64,000 nucleotides of DNA from Parus major (taxonomy: Eukaryota > Chordata > Aves > Passeriformes > Paridae), in the NCBI RefSeq assembly GCF_001522545.3, contig NC_031796.1, positions 2,675,034 to 2,739,033 on the forward strand. The letters are read 5' to 3'. The translations under genes and the position numbers were made by a program. Shown here in pieces: positions 12,801 to 27,800 of the stretch (its first letter is position 1; every line of letters begins with the position of its first letter). Below the pieces are notes generated by a model. That model searched no databases. It was not told the DNA's origin and worked only from the letters and a program-made list of their open reading frames with translations.

Positions 12801-15800
12801 GAGCTCAGTCAGAGCCAGCCTGGGCACCTCATTGCTCCAGCTCTTTCCCAGCTTATTCAATAATCACAATGATTAGCAAAGCCCAGCAGAGATTCCCACT
12901 GAACTCCACTGACATCAGCTATTTCCTCCTTCCCTTTCATCACTCACTGACTCATGCAAGGACCTTCTCTCCCACAGATCTCTATTTTGATTCTTTCTTA
13001 AGAAACTTTGACAAAGAACTTTGCTGGAGAAGCTTTGACAACCAGCCCATGTCAGCCCTGCTGCCAGAGCTTTCCAATCACTGTAATGAACTCCAGCAGG
13101 ATCATGAGGCAGGACTGCCCTTAAGACAGGCTGGCCCTTCCCAGTGTGTCACCCTTCTAAAGGTATCCTCTAAGTTAATGCTTTATTACAGCTCCTGTTG
13201 ATTTTTTTCTGTGCAGACCTCAGGTTCAAAGATCTGCACCTCTCCAGAGCTTCTCCAGAATCCCTGGGAAAGGAACAGCACACTCACCACTCTTAATCCC
13301 CAGATACTGGAGCAATTTGCAGCACAGCTACACAAAACAATTCCTTTACAACTCAGAAGAACAAAGGCAAACCACCACGGTTCACTGTGTGTTCCACAAC
13401 CTCTTCCAGAGGCACTCCAGACCCCTGAGCACAGGTTTGCAGCCCTACAAGCGCCTCCTTTCCCTGTTGCTGACGAGCATCAGCCTCAGAGCTCCTCACT
13501 CCCTCTGCAGAGGAGCTTGGGAGTACTCACAGTGTTCAGGAAGCAGAAAACAAGCACAAATCCATGTAGTCTCACCTTAGCTTTATGCAAGGGAGCCTAT
13601 AAACAAGCACTGGCACTTTTATCAGCCAGATCAACTTTCCACACGGCTCTCAGCATCCTCATCTACCAGGGAAACACACAGAGATCTCACAATCCAGAGA
13701 AAAGGCAACAACCCTGCCAATTAACCTTAACTATTGCAGAAATGGGATGTTTCCTTAGATTTACACAGTGCTTTAAGGGTTGGCCCTGGGGCCATTCCCA
13801 CCCTAGAACAGCACAGAATCACAGAGATCACAGAGTCACAGGTGGCTTTGGGTTGGAAGGAACTTTAAAGCCCATCCAGTCTCACCCCTGCCATGCCAGG
13901 GACACCTCCCACTGTCCCAGGCTGCTCCAAACCCCATCCAAACTGGCCTTGGGCACTGCCAGAGATCCAGGAGCAGCCACAGCTTCTCTGGGAACCCTGT
14001 GCCAGGGCCTGCCCACCCTGCCAGGGAACAATCCCTGCCCAATATCCAATCCTAGCAGACAAAAAGTGTGCATTTTGCTGCTCTGTTCCACAAGCTCTTC
14101 TAAGAGGTACTTCAAGTTCAGCCAAATAATGAATGAACACCAAAATCCAGGAAGTACAGCAAACAGCAGTTCTGTGTGAGCTCAACCAGACTCTTTAATT
14201 CTGGTCTAAACACATCTGGAATCAATATTTCAATTCCAAGGGCAGCAAAACAAACAGGAACGTGTCTCTGGATAACATGGCAGGGACAGCCCAGCAGCAC
14301 TTGGGACACAGAGCACCTACAGCCCTGCAGGGAGCACCAATCCACAATTCCCCTGTGTTTATTATCCCAGTGCTGCACTCCAGCTCTTAGGTCAGACCCC
14401 TCAGCCAGGGCTGTTCCTGCTCCCACAGAGCTTGGCCTACACTCCCCCCTTCTGGCTGCACCTCAGCATGGTAAAATTCTTGCAGATTGGATTAAAACCT
14501 CTTCCACTGGTTTCATAACACAATTTTATGCTAAACAGAACAAACAGAATTTGCTTTAAAAAAAATTATTACAGTTCTTCTCATTTCAAATAATGCAGGC
14601 CCTTTACTCAGTGACACTCACTTCACTTTCATCTCCTCTCACACAATTTAATTATTCAGAACTTTACAATTCCCCAGAGATCAACAAAGCACATTAAGCA
14701 GCTCTGCCTCAGATCAATGAGGAGATTAAATGAAGTACCAATTTGACAGAAGTAAATCAAGGCACAAGAAGCTCTTTTGTCTTGTCTGCAGACAATAAAA
14801 CAGAATCCTGGGGAAGGCTCCCTATTCCCAATCCAGCAGCTCTCCCACAGGACCACTCCTCACAGCCACACGTGTCAGGAGGGAGATCCCAGGTTATTAT
14901 ATGGCTCTGAATATTAACCAGGTGCAATCCCCCTGCTTGCTGTGACTCAGTGAACAGGGTTATTTCACACTGCCCCAGCTGTCCTGGCAGCAGAGTGAAA
15001 ACTGAACGGGTGTAATCCCACAGTCACAGGTGGGAACTCACTGCCCTGCCCCTGCAAGTTTCATTTGGTGTTATTAACAGCTGTACCCTCATTAGGATGC
15101 TTAATTACAGCCATCTACAGCCTACAGAGCTGTGCTGGGGTTTCAGCACAGGCTGAGTGTTCAGATCAGAACTCTGATGAGGTGCAAGGTGTGGTTACAC
15201 ACCAGCCTCACATCTTCCACTGCCTGGAGCCACCGTGGCACAGCAAGCAGCTACAGGACACAAAGTCCCAGCCCCAAATGTGGCCCCTCAGGGCAGCATC
15301 AAACCTCAGCCCCTGCCACAAGCTCCTGCAGTGCTGGATGAGCTGAATTCTCCTGTCCTAAGTGGCTGCTACCCTGGGATGGTTTATTCCTGTGGCAAGT
15401 ACTCACAGCACTGAGCACTTCCAGCCAAGCAGAGCTGTGCTTTGAAGCCTACTGCAAAAATAAACCTCATGTGTCCCTGAGCCCACTCCCAGCAGCCTGC
15501 CCCTGACACTCCTGATCTGTGGAACAGCAACAGCAAAAGGAGAAGTGTCCTTAGCTCACAGACTCTGGGAGGAAGGAAAAAAACAGGGAAGAAAAACAAG
15601 AAAAAATTAATATAAAAGTGTCTGTTCAGCCTTGAATCACAGCCTGGAAAGAGTCACACACCTCATACCACTGGTAAGCAAAGGAACAGCCAAAGGAACA
15701 GCCAAAGGAACAGCCAAAGGAACAGCAGGTGTCCCTGCTCCCCAGGAAGCCCCCACAGTCCCAGGGCACACTGAGCCACTGCAGGGAAGGGCCTCACTGC

Positions 15801-18800
15801 CTCCCCAGGGCCCAGCTCCCACCACTCAAACTGGTGGCTCTATGGGAACACTCCAGGCCCAGCCCAATCCCTAAACCACTTTCTAAAGGGATGTGTGGAG
15901 GACACACCAATTATTCCCCAATTTCTTTGATGGAGGGATTTGTTTTGTTGAGGTTTTAGAAACTGTCTCTTTAAATCACAGTTCCCAGTTGTGTGAATAA
16001 ACTGGTGGAAGCAGTTACACACACAGTGTCCCCTCTGCTGTTCTGCAGCTCCCATGGCCTCCCAAAGAGCAGGACTTTGACATTTTGACTACACATTTTT
16101 AAAAAACTCTCAATTTCTTAATCCCTTCTCTTTTAATTAAATTTAATGGGAGAGCTGTTGGCTTGTTACTGTCCCTGAAAACATCATTCTCTGATGTTTG
16201 AAGAGTTAAAAGATTTCAAACAGCTGCTGTCTGCTGGATCTACTGGTCCATTTGGCCTTGCTAATCTAAGCCTAAGTGAAGACAAAAAACAGCCTTGAGG
16301 CAATGAAGTCTCCTAGGCCTGAAAAGCAGCAGATCTCAAGCATTATTTATTCCTCTGTTTGGGTGCAGGAACTCACCAATCAGATTGAGAGAGGAGTTCT
16401 CAGCTTTCTCAAAGGCAACTTGGCTGTTTCCAAGAACCAAACCAACCTCAATCTGCAAAGGGAAGGGAAAGAAATAATTACATTAATTACCACCAGACTC
16501 AGCTTCAGATTGCTCCTTTGGTACATCCAAGCACATCTCAGACATCAGGAAAAAGCAGCAAAAGCTTCACCTCAAAACTCACTGGGAAGAATGAAAAATA
16601 CAAACCCCTCCTCTAAAACAAACACCATTGAATGGAGAAGGTCATAAGGTACAACAACCTGGCTTTTAAGTTACTGGTTTAGTACAAACCCAACTATTTT
16701 ATTTCAGCAAGATCTAGCAAGTAAAGGGAGAAAATAAAATCATGTCCTTTCTACAGAAGGAAAAATCAAAGCTGGACACATCCAGAAGACAAACTCAAGA
16801 GAGGCTGCTTCCATGAATTGGTACTTAAAGATCAAAGGGCTATTCCTTGTATCCTTCCCAGCTCTGTAGTTTAGTGGAGACTGCACTGAACTGCAAACAA
16901 TGCTCCTTGTCTCCTGTGACACAGCCAGATGTGTGACAAAGGCAGGTCACCTAAACTGCTCCTGGTAGCAGGACCTGGTCAGGACTTGCAGCTCTGCAGT
17001 CCCCAAGGAATGGACAGGAGTTCCTGGGAGCCCACCTTCTGCTTTTTGCTTGTTCCAGACTCCCCTTTGAGAATGCTGGGGTCCATGGCTTCCATGTCCT
17101 TCACCAACAGCCCAAAAAGCTTGTCATTAAAGCTGAACACCAGCTGTGGAAAGGGAAAACAAATCTCATTAAAAAAAGCTAAAAAGGATTCTGACAAGAT
17201 TACTAAGATTTGAAGGGAAAGAGGCCTGAAGACTAAGTTAAACACCCAGCTCCTCTGGAGTTTTTTTCACTGTAAAGCTCTGGAATGCTGCCCCTGTGCT
17301 TTCCCTGCCCCAATATAAGTGTAACACACCTAAAAGTACAGAACATGAAGTCAGCTGGAGAAACTCAAAGAAAAATTCTCCTTCCAAGAAAATCATCTAT
17401 TCCCCCCCTTCTCCCCAGCTCAATGTTCTTTATCATCTGATGACATTTTCCTCTCACTTCAATAATTGGTGCTAGTCATGGAGAACAATTTAGCTCAAAA
17501 CTTTCAGATCTTCTGCATTTCAGCTTGACAAGGACACTTCAGGAATAGTGCTAATGAGAGAGAGAATGAATGTAACGAGAAGTAGAGTCCATCCCACAGA
17601 AAACCAGGTTGAGTCTGCACAATTCCTTTCCCTGAGTTTTTATTTCCAGGATTCAGACCCTGCAAGGTGTAAAAACTATGAGAGACCAACCTTGAGCTGT
17701 TTTGAGAACAAGGCAAAGCAGAGGCTATCACACAGGGCTTTGCAGGGGCTGAAGCCCATCTGCTGCAGACCTCTGCAGGCTCAATTACAGGAACATCAGC
17801 TTTCCAAGGTACCCAGGGAAAATCCTTCATCCCTGTTTTGCTGTTTAAGTCCATAGAGCATCAATAAATCATGGAATAGTTCAGGATGGAAAGGACCCTA
17901 AAGTTCTGCCCACCTTCCACCACACCAAGCTGCTCCAAGCCCTCTCCAACCTGGCCTTGGACACTTCCAGAAAAATAAAATACACTTCACTTGGGAGGTG
18001 CCACTGAGAATGAATTAAATCTGGTGTTTGTCTTGATCTTATAGAGAATGAGGCAAAAATTACTTGCCAAAAGATTCCAGGAGCTGCCATGCTCACATCC
18101 AACCAAGCCACAATGCAGAGAGACCCAAGCTCTCCCAAAATCTGGGATTTTCCTCAAAGATTTAGGACAGAGCAGATTCTAAACCCTTCTGCCCATGCTC
18201 CCAATGAAAGTCACAATGGTTTTACTTTTCATAAAGACATCCCTCACACAAGGAACAAATCCTGCCCCTCACCCAGCCTTTGCAGAGCTCTTGGCAGTCC
18301 CTCCCAAGCCTGCACGTGGTGTTTTAGCCCACTGGAGCCTCAAAGCCCCAGAGCAGAGCCCACCTGCTGGCCCACAGAGAAGGCCTGGCTGTTGAACTGC
18401 TGGATGAACTCTGCAGCCATCTTATCTGTGTCATAGGGGTTGGAGTCAATGTTCTTCTTCTGCAGGAAGTCGATCTCGATGGTCATGGTGCCGATGCACT
18501 GCTTGGTCTTGTCGAAAGTGTATAAGGAAACTGGGAAAAAAAAACAGGAAATAGCATATTTAAGGACAGCAAGGTGCCCTCAGTGTATTAAACATGTTTG
18601 GCAATACTTCCTTCCCCTGAGAATTTCACTTGGTAAAACTGAATAAATTATTTCTGATAGAGACACTAATTTCTCTTAACTTGTGTTCAACTACAAGGTC
18701 AAAAAAAAAGTAAAATTTTCACTGAAAATCCCTGCATTTCTCTAAAAACTCTTAATAAACTTTTAAAACAGCTCTAACACCACACAGACTTTGGGGAATG

Positions 18801-21800
18801 AGGACAATGAAAGCAAATCCAGACATGATATGGTCCCACATGGCTGTACCTCCACCCAAGGGTTTGGACACATCTCCAGGAAGCCCAAAAGCAGCTTTAA
18901 GGTTAGTCTTGCTCAAATGCAGTGACAAGAGACCATCACTGGTTTTCTGTGGCTACAGGCTGACAAGGTTTTCCCCAGATGAGGCAGCAGAAAGTGAATT
19001 ACTGCACATTCAAATGCAGCAATGCAATCTGTCAGCCCAAAACAAAACACATCATCAACTGTCCTTCATCCCCGACACTGAGGAAAGCCCAGAGGTGCCC
19101 TTGGGCCCATCCTGACATTTCCAGGTTTCCTTCAGTGATGCAGAACCTGCACAGAAAGCCAAGGGGCAGGGAAGGCACAGTCACTGCCAACCTGACCCCA
19201 CAGGTACAGCACGTGGGAAACAAGAGGCCACTCAGGGTGCAAAGAGGGAAAGAGGGTGGAAAGGGAAGGGCAGCACAATGCACAACTCCAGGGACACTGC
19301 TCAGCATGGGTGACCCATGGGCAGGACCTCACAAACAAGGCCCAGCAATCCAGAAACCAGGCTGCAGCAGAAGCCAATGATTCTCCAGAAGACTGAGGAA
19401 CATTAAAGGTTTACTTTGAATCTGGAGAACAAAGTCTCCTCTGCTACAGCAGTGATGGATGAAGTAGGAGAAGGGGAATGTGGGAAAGTCCCTTCACTCC
19501 ATCTGTGATTTCCTGTGCAGCCCTTGGCAGCAGAATGGCTCCAGAACAAACCTGCAGATGCTGAGGTGTGATGGCAAACCAAGCCTCAGGCATGGGCTGC
19601 TGCAGGACTTGTTCACGTGAAGGGAACAAGGAGAGCCTGTCTCTCGCTGAAGGTGCTACCAGAACACAGCACACACACCAAACATCCTTCCTGGGATGGG
19701 CCACCCTGGGAGGAGCTGCCAAAGACAGATCTTCCAGGAAACAGGGATAAAGATGAAAACACTCCACTATTTCCTGATCTACTGCACTGAGTTCCTTCAA
19801 AAGGGATATGGCAGCAGGGTTATCCCTTTGGTCCTGTAAGCAAACACCAGGAACTCCTCTCACCTTACAAGTCACCTCTGAGCAGTTTCCTTTTTCTTGC
19901 TGAACCTCATGGCTTTGTCAAATAAAAGCCTCTGGAATATCAGTCCCTGGATTTGGTCACATCCCAGGCCTGAGGTGTCAGCTGCACACGAGCAGCTCTT
20001 ACATCCAGGACTGAGTGCTGAGGGTGCACTGAGGGGAACATGCAGCATGGGGCCTGGAATGTCCCAAAAGGGGCTGGGAATGCAGCAGGGACCTCCTGGC
20101 TGTGGGAAGGCAGCAGGAACCTCCCTGGGGTGGGAAGGCACCTGAGACAGCCCACCCTGGCTCCAGCTGGGCATCTCTACTGGGAACATGGGAGCTGCTG
20201 CAGCTGGAGTGCACGGAAGGCAGGACAGACACATCCACTCAGGGCACTCTGCCTTCCCACCAGGAAAACCACTCACCTGGAAAACCTTTACTGTATCATC
20301 AGGGGCTCAGCAGGACTCACATCACTGCTCCACAGAGCTGTGGGCTGCATTTTCACTGACATTTAATACACAGTTTCCACATTATCAGGGGGCCAGGACA
20401 AAGCACGAGCCCTGGGAAATCACTGGGGTTGTGAACACTTCTCTCTACCTGCAGAATGCCTTTACAAATCCCTTCCACCCAGCACAGAGTCAGATGACAT
20501 TTAGTCACTGCACAGAATCACTGCATTATTTTTGTTAACACAGGCTCCCACGCAGCTGGAAGGTTTACAGCAAAGCCCAGGACAAGGACAGTCACAAACT
20601 GCTCTAAGAGCTGATCACACAGAATATCACTGCTTCTTTCCCCAAAAGACCTGAGTACTGAAAAGCATTGATCTGTGAGTTGGCACATGATCAGCAGCCA
20701 AACAAGGGTGAGAAACAAATTAATTTATGAGTCTTCCCCTGTTATAGGTCCTTCTTCATTTAGAACAAGACCAGCAAAAAAATCACAGATTAACAGAATC
20801 ATCAAGGCTGGAAAAGGCCTCCAAGATCACTAAGTCCAACCACCAACCCAGCAGCAGCACCATGGTCACCACTAAATCATGTCCTCACAAGTGCCACATC
20901 CACCAGTTCTTCAAATATTTCCAGGGATGGTGACCCCACAACTGTCCTGGGCAGCCTGTTCCAAGCCTTTACAACCCATTCTGTGAAGAAATTTCCCCTT
21001 ATATCCAACCTGCACCTCCTCTGGCATGACTTGGGCTGTTTCCTTTCATCCTGTCCCTTTTTCCTTGGGAGAAGAGACCAAGCTCCTTCTGGGTCATTGT
21101 ATGGAACAGGGAGGTCTGCCCCAGCCTCCTTCCTCCTTTTCCAGGTTTTCAAGCAAGGTCTGTGAGACATCCAGAGAGGCAGAGACACCCAGTCCAGCCT
21201 GTCCCTACAAACACATCAGACTTCACCTCTGAGTGCTGATCTGTGCTCATGGACCTGCTGAGACCACAGGAACTGGGAAAACAAACAGCCAGGAGCTTCC
21301 CCAGGAGCCCCTCACAGCCACAGCCACACTCCTCATCCTGACACAGGATGCAGCCACCAGCTCTGCCCACAGTCCCAAAGGAGGGAATTCCCTGGAACCA
21401 CTGTGAGCTACAGTGCTTCTCCAGAGGAAAAGCAGTGGCCTCTTGAACAGAGCACTCCAGTGCAGAGAGCAGGATCCCAGCAGGGCACAGGATGAGCTGC
21501 CCTCTCCAGGAGCACAGAGGTGACTCCTGATGGTCCAAAGAACAAATGTGATCCATTACCTGGACCTGCTGTAGCAAAGAACACGGAGACCCTCCTGTAA
21601 CAAGCTGCTGCCAGGAGTCTGGTCAGCATTCCAGCAGCTACAGACAGATTTAACAGCTGCACCTGGACCTGACAGTGATCCAAAGCAGAGGGAATAGTGA
21701 CATACAGCACAAAGTGACAAAAGAGCTAACTGGTCTCCTCCAAACATTCACCAAGGCTTAGAAGGCTTGAGGAAGACTTGAAATAGGAATAGAAATTTAC

Positions 21801-24800
21801 CTCAGCCCTTCACCTTGCTGCAGAATATCCTGGTCAGTTACTGATGCAAACATCAGTGCTGCTCCCAAAGCTCAGCACTTCAGGGCACACTGCTGCTCCT
21901 GGCACTAAAACATCCCCGTTCATTCCAATGCTGGTGCCAAGAAATTCCCCAAGGACAAGAGCTGTCCTCTGTTAGTGGGAGTGTTCTCCAGAGACCCAGA
22001 ACAGGCTATCAAGGACATGTTCAATGTTCCTATCTGCATATGGATACTGATGTCCCACACAGAGCCAGGCTGAGATAGCAGCTGGTGTCTGGAGAAACTG
22101 CCAAAACAGTCCCTCCAGGTCTGAAAAACATTAAATGCAGAAAAGCTGCAGAAGGAAAGCAGCTCCCTCACTAACAAAGCCTCACATCACCTGGAGAAGG
22201 ACTGGAGATCTGAGTTCCCAATTCAGGATGGAAACATGAATTCAGCTTTATAAACACATCCCAACCGCTCTGCTGACTGACTCACCATCGATCTCCTGTC
22301 CGATGGAAAGGCCGGCCCATTTTCTCTGTAAAACAAGAAAAAAATGTCAGAACACCTGTCCTGCACAACACCTGTCCTGCACAACACCTGTCCTGCACAA
22401 CACCTGTCCTGCACAACACCTGTCCCTCAAAACAAACACCTGTCCCTCAGAACAAACACCTGTCCCTCAGGACAAACACCTGTCCCTCAGAACAAACACC
22501 TGTCCCTCAGGACAAACACCTGTCCCTCAGAACAAACACCTGTCCCTCAGGACAAACACCTGTCCTGCACAACACCTGTCCCTCAGAACAAACACCTGTC
22601 CTGCACAACACCTGTCCTGCACAACACCTGTCCCTCAGAACAAACACCTCTCCCTCAAAACAAACACCTGTCCCTCAGAACAAACACCTGTCCCTCAGAA
22701 CAAACACCTCTCCCTCAGAACAAACACCTGTCCCTCAGAACAAACACCTGTCCCTCAGAACAAACACCTTTCCTCTCAGAGGCAGCCTCCTCACCCAGAG
22801 GAGCAGGATCCCTGGGAGAAATTTCAGCAGCAGAAAAAGCTGTAGTTTATGGTCATTTGTATTTGCCTTTTTGTCTGGGAGAAGGAACACAATGATTTTG
22901 CTTACAAAATGAACACTTCCTGCTTTATAACCTCTCCAATACCCACAGAATATCCTGGGTTGGAAAGGACCCACAGGGATCATCCAGTGCAGCTCCTGGT
23001 CCTGCCCAGACCCCCCAACAATCCCCACTGTTCATCCCTGGAGCTCTGTCCAAGCTCTCCTGGAGCTCTGGCAGCCTCAGGGCTGGGACCATTCCCTGGG
23101 GAGCCTGGGCAGTGCCAGCACCTCTGGGGGAAGATTTGTCAGGATATTCTTTGTTGCAAAAGATACAGCTCAATCCCCACGCTCACTTGGCTGGTTTTTC
23201 CTGAAGGTTTGTCATCACTCTGCAGTAATTCATGTTTTAGGCTCTCAGGACACAAAATTTGTCACGGCTTTCAGTTAAGAGTGTTAAGAGTTAAGTTTAT
23301 AGTGAGTTAATAATTAGTTAATTATATATAATGTGTTAATAGTTGAGTATATAATATACTCATATAATATATAATGAGTATATAATGAATATAATGAATA
23401 TATAATAAAATATAGTGAGTTAATAGTTGATAGTTAAGAGTTCAGTTAGGTTAATAGTGTTAAGAGTCAATATTACCACAAATAAAGGTGATCAAGAACT
23501 CCACATCAATAGTGAATGTACAACAAACAGATGTTCTGGAGGCCTCAGAGTGCAGACATCCCTGAACAGCAAACACAGTTGTGTGAGACTGACTGCAATT
23601 ATCCAAGGCTTTGGGAAATACTGGGAATTAAAACCCAGTATCAGGAATGCCCCAATGCCCAGAGGGCTGAAACAGCTCTGCTATGGAGGCAGGCTGAGGG
23701 AATGGGGGTTGTTCAACCTGGAGGAGGCTCTGCAGGGATCTCATTATGGCCTTTTGATACTTAAACTGGGCTTAAATCTTTTTAAGGGGACAGACTTTTT
23801 AGTAGAGACTGTAGCAAAAGAAAAAAGGGGAAGTAGCTTTAAACTAAAAGAGGGTGAATTTAGACATTTCATATGGTGAAAATGGTAAAACCTTGCTCCA
23901 GGTTGCCCAGAGAGGTTCCAGGGAACATTCAAGGTCATACTGAACAAGGGCTGTTAAACAAAATGCTCTACTGGGAAATGTCCCTCTTCAGACAGCCTTT
24001 AAAGGCCCCTTCCAACCCAAACAGCTCTATAATCCTATAAATCAAGCATTCACCTCCCAGAAGCTGCAACACTCCCTGCACAGCCCCTTCTCCAAGGGGA
24101 GCACCAGGCCTCACCCCTTGGCAGATGGGCTCTCCTGGCTCCACAACAACTGCAATACACAAAAATCAACCCTAGACCTGAGTCTGCTGACTTTAACAAC
24201 ACAAACATCTCCTGCTGGTCACTGCTGGGCACTTTGGGGATCACAAACCACAGGTGAATATAACATCCCTCACCCACCCATCTGCACAGACCCAGACCCA
24301 GCACATCAAAAGGCAAAATGCCATTTGGGGGCTTGTGCCAAGGTGTGCTGAGGAAAAAAAATCTGTGTTTGCAGCACAGAGACTGGGCTTTGGAGCAGTA
24401 ATTGTCAGGGAGATACAAAAGCACCGAATCAGAGACAATGATTGCTGCAGGTTCATGGGATGAGACTCAGAGTGAGCAGTAAAAAGCTACAAGCTTCATT
24501 TTTTTTTATTTAGAAGTTAATTATATTCATTACTTATTCTAACCATCATTTAACACCTGATGATGACTTAATTAAGAAAGAGGAAACAAAGTGGTTTGGG
24601 GTTTCTTTCATGCATTTCATTGCATTTTTCATCTACAATTACTAATGATGACTGAATGCAGTCAATAAAACTTCCAGCAGGTCTTAAAAATGAAAAACAC
24701 AGCAAAGAAACCCTTTAAAGTCAAGGGAAAACAGGGAACAATAAAGATTCACAAGGAAGGGCAGATATTGCTTAGGCTTTTCTTTTTCAAATAGTTTATT

Positions 24801-27800
24801 CCTGGTGGATTTTTAAAATGTTAAATTACACTTCTTCCAATATCTTTATCCCACCATGCATTAAAAATATAGCAAAGCAATATAAGCACAGTCACTTCAG
24901 ATGCAGTAAAAGCCTCCTTCAACTTTTGCTGGCAGAAATCAAATATGTAGCATACAAATATTCCAATTAGAGAACTTATCTTCAATCCTGATCCCAAAAG
25001 AGATTTTGCTTATTCTGTAGCAGAGCAGCAAAGTCCAAGCATCCCATACCTGGGGCAAGCTGAAGGCGATGCTGCCAGGGACAACCGAGGGGTGGGTTCT
25101 CAGTGTGAAGATGTATTTGTGGTTGGGAGAGGTCTTCACCATAACATGTCTGGAAAAGAGATCAGTATTTCACTTTCATGTGTACCAGAAGGGTTTTGCA
25201 TTGCTCACAGCGCTGTGAGAACTCAAAAGACACACCCAGCTGATCTCTGGGACTACACAGGAAAACCAAAAGCATTGGAGCCACAGCTCAGCACAGACAC
25301 ACAGCAGGGTGACAGAACCCACCACCCTCACTGATAAAATGTGATCTCAAAGCCCAAGTGCAAGAGTTTGCACCAAAAATTAATATTTACATCCCCCCAG
25401 TAGCCCTTTACTTCAGGATTGCAGTGTACATATGAGAGAGAACCAAAACAGAAGCACAAACACCAAGGCTACCACAGCTAAAAATCAACACTGGTTTCAC
25501 ATCTCAAGCATTAACACAAAAGCATCAGTATTTTACCCCCACACAAGCACTATCCCCAGCTGGGATGCCAACTAAAAGTAGATGCAAAGCCCATACAGGG
25601 ATCTGAGTGTATTGTTTAGAAGTTTGGAAGTAGAAAAAAATGGGAGGGATTTCTATACAAAAAGTAAAATCACACAGGCCCTGGGGCTGTTCCTCCTGGC
25701 AAAAGGGACCAATTGATCTTGAACTCAGACAGGATCTGTGTGGCTGGAAAAACAGCAGCAGTGCTGGGAGGTGGCCCTGTGGGGAAGGATGTGGGGGTGC
25801 TGATGGACAGCAGTTGAACAGGAGCTGATGTGTGCCCAGGTGGCCAAAAGGCCAAGGGCACCTGGCCTGTATCAGAAATAGAGTGGCCAGCAGGGCCAGG
25901 GCAGGGGCTGTCCCCTGTGCCGGGCACTGCTGAGGCCACACCTCGAGAACTCGGGTCAGTTCTGGCTCCTCACTGCAAGGAAGATGTTGAGGGGCTGGAA
26001 GGTGTCCAGGGAGGGGAATGGAGATGGGGAAGGGTCTGGAGCACCAGGAGTGGCTGAGGAAGCTGGGGGGGCTCAGCCTGGACCTTCTCACTCTCCACAA
26101 CTCCCTGACAGGAGGGGACAGCCAGGATGGGATGGGGTCTGCCCTCTACTCCCAGGGAACAAGGGACAGGATGAAAGGAAATGACCTCAAGATGTGCTGG
26201 GGAGGTTTGGATTGAAAATCAGGAAGAACATCATGGAAGGGGCTGCCCAGGGAGGTTTGGAGTCCCCATCCCTGGAGGTGTCCAAGGAATGCCTGGACAT
26301 GGCACTCCTTGCTCTGAGCTGGGTGACAAGGTGGGGATTGGGCACAGATCAGACTCAATGGTCTGGGAGGCCTTTTCCTCAATGAGTCTATGATTCCATC
26401 ACAGAGCAGTTATAAAACCAGAGTGATACAAGCAGTCAGGGGCAGGCACAGCAGCAGCCATGGCATGTGCCTGTCTGTCACACTCAGAATTGAAGCTGTC
26501 AGCAACAAAGATACTCCAAAGCTGCTTCTAGCTCTCCTCAGCCTGATAGCTCTTATCATGGGTAGACAGACAGCTTGCTGGCATGAGCAAGCAAAACCAA
26601 AGGAGGCTGGGATTTGTGTGCTCTGGCAGCAGGGTGAAGGTGGAATCAGGGCTCACCTCACCTTCCTCTCACAGTTGCTGGCACTGCAAGCACCCTTGGG
26701 GTACACAAGGCACCAGCTCCATGGGACCCTCGTGGTCAGGAAGGGCAGGATGAGCTGTGCTGGCAGCCAAGGCCCACAGTCCTGGCCTTCCTCCCTCCCT
26801 GCAGTCCATGTTCTCCATGCACATATGCTCCCTATGCTTTCACTTGCACATGCCCAGCCAATCCAGCACCATCCAAGTGAGGATCTGCACTGGCTCCATC
26901 CTGTGAGCGGAACAGCTCCAGCCACACAGGAAGGAACATTTGGCCCTCGGAGACAAGAGGAAATGTAGCCCAAACCAGCAGACATGGCCAGCTGTCACCT
27001 GCAAACCCCTCCCAGGCACTGCTGGCACTTGGTGGCCTGGCAGGGTCAGAAGCATTTTCAGCACACCAAAGTGACACCAGAGCTCCCAGCTCAGGCAGAC
27101 ACTGAGCTGAGTCCTCACTGGTTCTGACCCAAAATCACCCATCAGCTTCCAGACACCCTTCCCTTGCCTCCTCCTCCTGCCCCAGGCATCAATCCAGGAA
27201 CCTGGTGTAGGTGGTGAAGTTCTGTACAAATGTTACACGGGTCAACAAGGCATTTATTGGTGCTGCACAGCAGCCAGGGAAGGTTTATGAAGATTGGAAG
27301 GCAGCAGATGTCACTCCTGCCTTCAGGTAGGAGGACCCAAGGAATTACAGGCTGGTCAGCCTCACCTTACTCCATAGGGAAGTGATGGAGCAACTACTCC
27401 AGGAAGCCAAACATATTAAAGCACAAGAAAGTGACTGGGAGTCACTCTGAGCATGGATTTAGGAGTGGTCAGTGTAGATTTACAAAAGAAAATCCATCCT
27501 GACCGGCACGACAGCCTTCTCCAATGAAATGGTGAGCTCTGGGGCTGAAGGGAGAGCTGGATTTATCCCAACATTAGCAAACTTTCCATGCTGCCTGGCA
27601 CAACCACCCTCAGATATTGCAGGGTACAGACTGGGCAGGGAGCAGGGCTGGAGGCTGAACTGCTGCACTTGGGGCTGTGGCCAACAGCATCAAATCCCAC
27701 TGCAGCTCACTGGGATCTGCAAATCCCACTGCAGCTCACTGGGNNNNNNNNNNNNNNNNNNNNNNNNNNNNNNNNNNNNNNNNNNNNNNNNNNNNNNNNN

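Larger units (their letters stand above)
11987..16376. other. NSF intron 7
   Basis: 4.4 kb. Contains one CR1 fragment (about 13812-14060), a 21-bp direct duplication (12580-12621) and a 12-bp tandem array (15680-15726). Nothing else is recognised. Confidence 0.75.
22326..25049. other. NSF intron 3
   Basis: 2.7 kb. Holds the CCTGTCC minisatellite directly next to exon 4, two CR1 fragments in opposite orientation and an AT-rich tract at 23275-23460. Confidence 0.75.

Noticed and set aside
13211..14179. 322-codon plus-strand frame
   Set aside because: Half of it is an antisense CR1 fragment and the rest shows no recognisable protein pattern.
22303..22895. Two 180-codon frames in the CCTGTCC minisatellite
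   Set aside because: Pure products of the 17/20-bp tandem repeat, with no domain and lying in an NSF intron.
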